Positions 1-4,581 of a stretch of DNA of 6,904 bases are shown piece after piece. The position numbers and the translations under genes were made by a program. The stretch's first letter is position 1. Each line of letters starts with the position of its first letter. This DNA comes from Roseburia sp. (GTDB lineage: Bacteria > Bacillota > Clostridia > Lachnospirales > Lachnospiraceae): NCBI GenBank assembly GCA_017621905.1, contig JAGASC010000246.1:1-6904 (forward strand), written 5' to 3'. The notes beneath the pieces were generated by a model. That model did no database searches. It saw only the letters and a list, made by a program, of their open reading frames with translations, and had not been told where the DNA came from.

Positions 1-1652
1 CCGTATTTGTCGATGACCTCCAGCGGGTCGATACCGTTTCCGAGGGATTTGCTCATTTTGCGGCCCTGAGAGTCGCGTACCAGTCCATGGAACAATACGG
101 TGTGGAAGGGTGCCTTGCCCATCTGCTCGTAGCCGGAGAAAATCATACGGATTACCCAGAAAAAGATAATGTCGTATCCGGTTACCAGTACATCGGTCGG
201 GAAGAAGTAGTCTAAGTCTTCTGTCTTTTCCGGCCAGCCCAAGGTGGAGAATGGCCACAGCGCGGAGGAGAACCAGGTGTCTAAGGTGTCCGGATCCTGC
301 TCCATATGGTCACAGCCGCATTTTGGACATTTGTCCGGCGCGGTTTTCGCAACTACCATCTCACCGCAGTCCGGGCAATAGTATGCCGGGATGCGATGGC
401 CCCACCAGAGCTGGCGGCTGATACACCAGTCTCGGATGTTGTCGGTCCAGTTAAAATAGGTTTTCTCCATACGCTTTGGCAAAAGCTGAATTTCTCCGTT
501 CTTTACGCCCTCTACGGCGGGTTTGATGAGTTCATCCATCTTTACGAACCACTGCTGTTTTACCATGGGCTCAACGGTGGTGCCGCAGCGGTCGTGGGTT
601 CCTACGTTGTGGGCGTGGGGCTCTGCTTTTACCAGAAGGCCCAGTTCTTCTAAGTCTTTTAACAGTGCTTTTCTGCACTCGTAGCGGTCCATGCCTTCGT
701 ATTTGCCCGCCCCTTTATTCATGGTGGCATCGTCATTAATTACGGTAATTTCCTCTAAGTTGTGACGCTTGCCTACCTCAAAGTCGTTGGGGTCGTGAGC
801 CGGGGTGATTTTTACGCAGCCGGTTCCGAATTCTTTGTCTACATAAGCGTCTGCGATGACCGGGATTTCACGGTCGGTAAGCGGAAGCTTTAAGGTCTTT
901 CCGATGAGGTCCTGGTATCTCTCGTCCTCCGGGTTTACGGCTACGGCTGTATCACCGAACATGGTTTCCGGTCTGGTGGTGGCGATTTCTACAAATCTGC
1001 CTTCCTCACCTACAACCGGATAGTTGATGTGCCAGAAGAAGCCGTCCTGCTCTTCGTGCTCTACCTCAGCGTCGGAGATAGAGGTCTTACATACCGGACA
1101 CCAGTTGACGATGCGGCTGCCTTTGTAGATCATACCTTTTTCGTATAATTTTACAAATACTTCAAGTACTGCGTCGGAGCAGCCCTGGTCCATGGTGAAG
1201 CGTTCTCTCTGCCAGTCGGCGGAGGAGCCGATTTTCTTTAACTGGTTTACGATGCGGTTGCCGTATTCTTCCTTCCAGTCCCAGCATTTTTCCAGGAAAC
1301 CGTCTCTGCCCAAGTCTCTCTTGTCGATGCCCTGCTTTTTCAGGTTCGCGATGACTTTTACCTCTGTGGCAATGGAAGCGTGGTCGGTACCCGGCTGCCA
1401 CAGTGCGTTGTAGCCCTGCATTCTTTTGTAGCGGATTAAAATATCCTGCATGGTGTTGTCTAAGGCGTGGCCCATGTGAAGCTGACCGGTGATGTTTGGC
1501 GGGGGCATCACGATAGTGAAGGGCTTTTTGCTGCGGTCTACTTCTGCGTGGAAATAGCCGTTATCCTCCCATTTTTTGTAGAGACGCTCTTCTATGCCCT
1601 TCGGGTCATAGGTCTTTGCAAGTTCTTTTGTGTTGGTACAATTCTGACACAT
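1..1652 (-). CDS. valS: Valyl-tRNA synthetase, N-terminal 550 residues (gene runs off the window)
   Basis: This class Ia synthetase attaches valine to tRNA-Val in the cytoplasm and hydrolyses mischarged Thr-tRNA-Val. Reading from the ATG at 1652, the frame stays open to the window edge with no stop. Visible landmarks, in order, are the HIGH motif as HMGH (residues 59-62, after PPPNITGQL), the CP1 editing domain with ATTRPETMFGD (224-234) and TPAHDPNDF (283-291), a CxxC...CxxC zinc-type knuckle (Cys426, 429, 442, 445), the ValRS signature DTLDTWFSSALW (455-466), and KMSKS (532-536). ValRS is usually about 880 residues, so the anticodon-binding domain and C-terminal coiled coil lie outside. The start is supported by an AAGGAG sequence ten bases upstream. 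The gene is preceded by a valine T-box leader and its own promoter. No frameshift was seen. The identification is close to certain. Confidence 0.98.
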   Translation of the reverse strand, partial: MCQNCTNTKELAKTYDPKGIEERLYKKWEDNGYFHAEVDRSKKPFTIVMPPPNITGQLHMGHALDNTMQDILIRYKRMQGYNALWQPGTDHASIATEVKVIANLKKQGIDKRDLGRDGFLEKCWDWKEEYGNRIVNQLKKIGSSADWQRERFTMDQGCSDAVLEVFVKLYEKGMIYKGSRIVNWCPVCKTSISDAEVEHEEQDGFFWHINYPVVGEEGRFVEIATTRPETMFGDTAVAVNPEDERYQDLIGKTLKLPLTDREIPVIADAYVDKEFGTGCVKITPAHDPNDFEVGKRHNLEEITVINDDATMNKGAGKYEGMDRYECRKALLKDLEELGLLVKAEPHAHNVGTHDRCGTTVEPMVKQQWFVKMDELIKPAVEGVKNGEIQLLPKRMEKTYFNWTDNIRDWCISRQLWWGHRIPAYYCPDCGEMVVAKTAPDKCPKCGCDHMEQDPDTLDTWFSSALWPFSTLGWPEKTEDLDYFFPTDVLVTGYDIIFFWVIRMIFSGYEQMGKAPFHTVLFHGLVRDSQGRKMSKSLGNGIDPLEVIDKY

Positions 1653-1662
1653 GATTTTTTCT

Positions 1663-1668
1663 CTCCTT
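1663..1668 (-). promoter_or_regulatory. valS ribosome binding site
   Basis: The sequence AAGGAG lies ten bases upstream of the valS ATG and downstream of the T-box terminator, so it is transcribed only when the leader reads through. It fixes the start at 1652. Confidence 0.8.
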
Positions 1669-1690
1669 TTTCTGATTATTTTTAAACACT

Positions 1691-1725
1691 AAAAAGCCCT
1701 TCACATCCCATCGGATGCAAAGGGC
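1691..1725 (-). terminator. T-box intrinsic terminator (regulated)
   Basis: A 13-bp stem is formed by GCCCTTTGCATCC (1725-1713) and GGATGTGAAGGGC (1708-1696), with two G-U pairs and a GATG loop. It is followed by five T residues (1695-1691). Its 5' arm contains the CCTTTG that the antiterminator uses, so the two folds are mutually exclusive. This is the expression platform of the valS T-box. Confidence 0.95.
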
Positions 1726-1984
1726 GAATCAATCGCGGTACCACCTTTGTTTACCGGTACAAAATACCGGCCTTAGTTCCGGTCGGCATCTTCTATACAA
1801 CTGCTTAACCGGTGGTTCGTTAACGGGAACCGGACGGGAATACTTAACGCAATATCTGCTTTCTCGGTATTCCGGTTCAAAAGCTACCTTCCATTTTTCT
1901 CTTCCCAAGGAACCTTGCAGCCGGTGGATTCCTCTCTCTGCGGGGAGCCAAAATGTACTCCTCTTTCTCACAACCTTTGTTCTT
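1691..1984 (-). ncRNA. T-box riboswitch, valine-specific (valS leader)
   Basis: This cis-acting leader RNA senses the charging state of tRNA-Val and allows valS transcription when uncharged tRNA accumulates. The conserved T-box sequence AAGGTGGTACCGCG is at 1747-1734. Antiterminator pairing is CAAAGG (1749-1744) with CCTTTG (1723-1718), plus GCG (1736-1734) with CGC (1726-1724), leaving the seven-base bulge TGGTACC. The UGGU of the bulge complements an ACCA tRNA 3' end, which fits a discriminator A as in tRNA-Val. Stem I closes by GGUU (1975-1972) with AACC, and GAAAG with CUUUU. Its internal loop holds an AGUA loop-E-type element (1959-1956) and the likely specifier GUA (1887-1885), a valine codon. 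A GGCUGCAAGG distal-loop element lies near 1922-1913. The 5' end is inferred from the promoter. The T-box class is very secure; the specifier assignment is strong because it agrees with the downstream gene. Confidence 0.96.
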
Positions 1985-1989
1985 ATCTT

Positions 1990-2018
1990 TTCTTATCATA
2001 CTTGCGATGTTTTGTCAA
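1990..2018 (-). promoter_or_regulatory. Promoter of the valS T-box transcript
   Basis: A perfect -35 hexamer TTGACA (2018-2013) is followed after 17 bases by TAAGAA (1995-1990), a weak match to TATAAT. A better-looking TATGAT (2000-1995) is only 12 bases from the -35, which is too close. Transcription would start near 1983, just ahead of T-box Stem I, which supports the call. Confidence 0.7.
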
Positions 2019-2083
2019 GAGAAAAGTGAACATCCCAAACCCATGCATAATTAAATGGAAGCGTAAATTTCCGTCTGGTTTGC

Positions 2084-3655
2084 TTATTTTTTATACTTCT
2101 CAATCAAACATTCATGCTTCTTTGTCTTTTCATCATAGTTTATCCCTACAAGAAGTATGTCACTGCCATATCCGTCAAAAATTTGCGGATAATTCCGATT
2201 CTTAATCTGTTCAATTGCCCCTCCTGCACTCCTATTCCACTTTAATTCAACAACCATAATGGGCATAGTCGAATTCTTTTTCGGCAGGTACACAACATCC
2301 GCATATCCAATGCCGGACGGCAATTCCTGAATGTCCTTGAATTCTTCCACACAACTGAGATAAGCAAAACGAACTGTACTTCTAAGTGCCTGCTCATTGT
2401 TATAAAAATTAGGCGCTGTGGATGCACTGTGTGCATCCTGAATTGCCGCAGCCACCCTTTCAGAATTCATGTTTAATGTATCTTGTAACAATCTGTCAGA
2501 TGCCAACACCATCTTCGCAATTTCTGTATGCTTACCAGCCTTCACCGCGCGGATAAATTCCCGCCTCACTTCTTCATTTGGAATATAAACCGACTCGCTT
2601 TTTGCATCATATGCCAGATATCCCAGATGAACAAGCAAGGTCAACACATCATCCTTACTTTTTATGCTGGTCATGTCATTCTGGAAAGTTCCGATATCCA
2701 CAGGACATCGGGCGCCTCCGAGCATCTGCACAATTGACTCCTTCAGACCATCTTCATCCATATCAATGTATATTTTCAAGGATTCATAGGTCTCGGTTTC
2801 TGTCCAGTAGGTCCCAAATTCCTCATTCTGTATCGCCTGTACAACGGAATTTGGGCTATATACCGACTTGATTTTACTGAATGAATAACCATCATACCAT
2901 CTTTTGGTTTCCTCAAAATCTATATTGTGCTCCTCGCAGAGCTGCATGACTTCTGTTTCAGTAAATCCCACATATTTTGCCAACTTCTTTGGGCTAATCA
3001 TTGTGTATTCACGGAAATCTGTAAGCGCCGATTGCGTACCATATTTTTTTATAGGCAAAATTCCAGTCATATATGCAGCTTCAATCATCTTATCCGTCTG
3101 GCTGCTTTTAAATAATCCGCGAAGTAGCTGAATGTACTCCTTCTGCAGATCAGTATCATCCTTTGCTTCTCTGAAAAGTGCATCCCACTCATCAATAATA
3201 ATAATAAACTTCTGACCGGTCGCCTCATTGATTTTTGAAAGCAGCATCGGAAGGGATCCTTCTTCTTCCACAGACGGATATAAACCTTGAAGTTCTTTTG
3301 TAACCTGTTCTTGAAGATGTGAAACCGTATTCTTTATATTTTTCGAAGTTGATATGAACCATGTAATGTCCAAATATATGACATCATATTTGTTCAAATA
3401 TTTTTCATAGGTCTTATCTTCCGCGATCTTCAAATCATGAAACAATTCCCTTGAATCACAACTCTTATCATAATATGCACACAGCATTTGTGTCGCATAT
3501 GATTTTCCAAATCTTCTTGGGCGGCTTACGCATGTCAATTTATCTTTTGTTCCCAATGTTCCATTAATAAATGAAATCAATTCCGTTTTATCAACATAGA
3601 GTCCTTTTCTCACTGACTGAAAGCCTGCATTTCCAAGATTAAGATACATTCCCAT
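2084..3655 (-). CDS. AAA-ATPase-like protein with C-terminal PD-(D/E)XK nuclease-like domain (DUF1703 type)
   Basis: This 523-residue protein matches the pattern of the AAA-ATPase_like (PF09820) plus PDDEXK_9/DUF1703 (PF08011) family, recognised from memory. The N-terminus has the family-like segment GLYVDKTELI (18-27), then a Walker A-type loop RPRRFGKS (45-52, Lys51) and a Walker B strand IIIIDEWDAL (151-160, Asp155/Glu156). MTGILPIKK (196-204) may be a sensor region. Near the C-terminus are nuclease-like residues Asp453 (GYAD), Glu470-x-Lys472 (VELK) and Gln483 (EQIKNRNY), which matches the D...ExK...Q pattern. All key residues look intact. No signal peptide or membrane segment is evident. 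The biological role of the family is not established; nucleic-acid cleavage or a selfish/defence role is only inference. The start at 3655 follows a GGGGGTGA ribosome site; Met3 is the alternative. The gene is more A+T-rich than valS and the pump gene by eye, and has its own promoter, suggesting acquisition by transfer. Confidence 0.9.
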   Translation of the reverse strand: MGMYLNLGNAGFQSVRKGLYVDKTELISFINGTLGTKDKLTCVSRPRRFGKSYATQMLCAYYDKSCDSRELFHDLKIAEDKTYEKYLNKYDVIYLDITWFISTSKNIKNTVSHLQEQVTKELQGLYPSVEEEGSLPMLLSKINEATGQKFIIIIDEWDALFREAKDDTDLQKEYIQLLRGLFKSSQTDKMIEAAYMTGILPIKKYGTQSALTDFREYTMISPKKLAKYVGFTETEVMQLCEEHNIDFEETKRWYDGYSFSKIKSVYSPNSVVQAIQNEEFGTYWTETETYESLKIYIDMDEDGLKESIVQMLGGARCPVDIGTFQNDMTSIKSKDDVLTLLVHLGYLAYDAKSESVYIPNEEVRREFIRAVKAGKHTEIAKMVLASDRLLQDTLNMNSERVAAAIQDAHSASTAPNFYNNEQALRSTVRFAYLSCVEEFKDIQELPSGIGYADVVYLPKKNSTMPIMVVELKWNRSAGGAIEQIKNRNYPQIFDGYGSDILLVGINYDEKTKKHECLIEKYKK

Positions 3656-3661
3656 AAAAAA

Positions 3662-3669
3662 TCACCCCC
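3662..3669 (-). promoter_or_regulatory. Ribosome binding site of the AAA/PD-(D/E)XK gene
   Basis: GGGGGTGA, close to the GGAGGTGA ideal, sits six bases upstream of the ATG at 3655. This spacing favours Met1 over the ATG two codons later. Confidence 0.75.
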
Positions 3670-3732
3670 GCCTTCCTCTCCTCGCTGGCACCTGCAGTTC
3701 TTATCGATGACCTTTGTGCGGTTCTCATAAAT

Positions 3733-3761
3733 ATAATATATCTCTGCCACATATTTTTCAA
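3733..3761 (-). promoter_or_regulatory. Promoter of the AAA/PD-(D/E)XK gene
   Basis: TTGAAA (3761-3756) and TATTAT (3738-3733) each match the vegetative consensus at five of six positions and are separated by exactly 17 bases. Transcription would begin near 3726, giving an untranslated leader of about 70 bases. It makes the gene independent of the upstream pump-regulator operon. Confidence 0.7.
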
Positions 3762-3768
3762 TAGGTAA

Positions 3769-3803
3769 ACAATAGAAAGTACGCTCTGCGATTTTTCTAT
3801 TGT
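3769..3803. repeat. Perfect 10-bp inverted repeat with 15-bp spacer
   Basis: ACAATAGAAA (3769-3778) is the exact reverse complement of TTTCTATTGT (3794-3803). The spacer holds a small inner dyad, CGC-TCT-GCG (3782-3790). It lies eight bases upstream of the -35 hexamer of the AAA/PD-(D/E)XK promoter. No T-run follows on either strand, so it does not look like an ordinary intrinsic terminator. It could be an operator, an RNA hairpin at the 3' end of the tetR message, or chance in A+T-rich DNA. Confidence 0.6.
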
Positions 3804-3855
3804 CATGAATCAATGCCTGGCCTCTTTATTCCCGCCCAAAAATATTTTCTGCTAT

Positions 3856-4581
3856 TTATGCCATTCCACTCAAGCTCCCCACCAAAGACCGGTACACGAA
3901 GTCTTTCATCTCCTCCGCCGATACCGGCATCCTGCTTCCGCTGCTCTCAGCCGCCATAAAAGTTCCAAAGGAAATAATCTGCGCCTCAAAAGCCTTTCTT
4001 CGGAAATATGCATTCGTTTCTTTAATGATACCTTCCCGTACTCCCTGCTCCATAATGCGGTCCATGAGTTCTTCCAAGCGTTTAAAATTCACATTCTCCC
4101 GCAGATTCATGAACTCCTTTTGCAAAGATTCCGTAATCTCATAGGAGCCGGTGCCGATCCTGACCAGCGTGCAGAACATCCGGGTCTCCCCGAAATTCTT
4201 CTCCACAAAATCCAGCACACTGCGCACCTTTTTCTCAAATCCCTTCTCCGCAGCTGCCAGCTGCTCCAGCGATGCTCCCATTTCACTCACATCATGAGCC
4301 AGAGCATTGGTAATGATTTCTTCCTTAGAGGAAAAATATTCATAAGCCGTTCCTTTTCCGATTCCGGCCCGGGCGGTAATGTCCGACACCTTCATGGTGT
4401 TGACATCCCAACCCTCCTCGATCATGTCCTTCACCGCCCGGTACATCTGAAGGACCTTAGGCGGCACACATGTCAGTGCTTTTCCCTGCGTCCGAATCGC
4501 CTTGGGCTGCACGCATGTCAGCGTTTTTCCCTGCGTTTGAAGCACCTTAGGCGGCGCGCATGTCAGCGTTTTCCCCTGCAT
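3856..4581 (-). CDS. TetR/AcrR-family transcriptional regulator with a triplicated N-terminal segment
   Basis: This 241-residue protein is a probable repressor of the adjoining RND pump operon. The DNA-binding helix-turn-helix covers about residues 45-90, with the typical core VSDITARAGIGKGTAYEYF (65-83) followed by SSKEEII. The rest (about 95-241) is a helical ligand-binding and dimerisation domain with no recognisable ligand signature. TetR proteins are usually near 190-210 residues; the surplus is the N-terminus, where a 15-residue unit (QGKTLTCAPPKVLQT and two variants) occurs three times before the first helix. The start is well supported: GGAGGAGG lies seven bases upstream, inside the last codons of the pump gene, and the ATG overlaps the pump's stop as TAATG, implying translational coupling. 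An internal ATG at codon 46 (4446-4444) would give a conventional 196-residue protein but has only a weak AAGG upstream. Family assignment is firm; target and inducer are inferred. Confidence 0.94.
   Translation of the reverse strand: MQGKTLTCAPPKVLQTQGKTLTCVQPKAIRTQGKALTCVPPKVLQMYRAVKDMIEEGWDVNTMKVSDITARAGIGKGTAYEYFSSKEEIITNALAHDVSEMGASLEQLAAAEKGFEKKVRSVLDFVEKNFGETRMFCTLVRIGTGSYEITESLQKEFMNLRENVNFKRLEELMDRIMEQGVREGIIKETNAYFRRKAFEAQIISFGTFMAAESSGSRMPVSAEEMKDFVYRSLVGSLSGMA
4444..4578 (-). repeat. Three tandem 45-bp coding repeats in the tetR-family gene
   Basis: Units are 4578-4534, 4533-4489 and 4488-4444, beginning at codon 2. They encode QGKTLTCAPPKVLQT, QGKTLTCVQPKAIRT and QGKALTCVPPKVLQM. 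By hand count, units 1/2 and 1/3 agree at 37 of 45 bases and units 2/3 at 35 of 45. Differences are both silent and amino-acid changing, and no unit carries an indel, so the frame is kept. One cysteine per unit (Cys8, 23, 38) is conserved. The third unit runs straight into the first helix of the DNA-binding domain (KVLQMYRAVKDMI), so it is probably the ancestral one. Confidence 0.95.

Noticed and set aside
306..653. A 115-codon plus-strand open frame
   Set aside because: It is antisense to the ValRS region holding the zinc knuckle and the DTWFSSALW motif, and shows no recognisable domain.
1995..2000. TATGAT as the -10 element of the valS promoter
   Set aside because: It is only 12 bases from the perfect TTGACA, too short for sigma-A, and no acceptable -35 lies 17 bases upstream.
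3756..3776. Direct repeat CAATAG...CAATAG near the promoter
   Set aside because: Only six bases are shared in A+T-rich DNA, and one copy is part of the inverted repeat, so this is probably chance.
3610..3813. A 67-codon minus-strand frame (TTG start) running through the gap and into the AAA/PD-(D/E)XK gene
   Set aside because: It has no convincing ribosome site, crosses the promoter and overlaps the start of a well-supported gene in another frame. I recognise no protein similarity. A decayed remnant is possible but unsupported.
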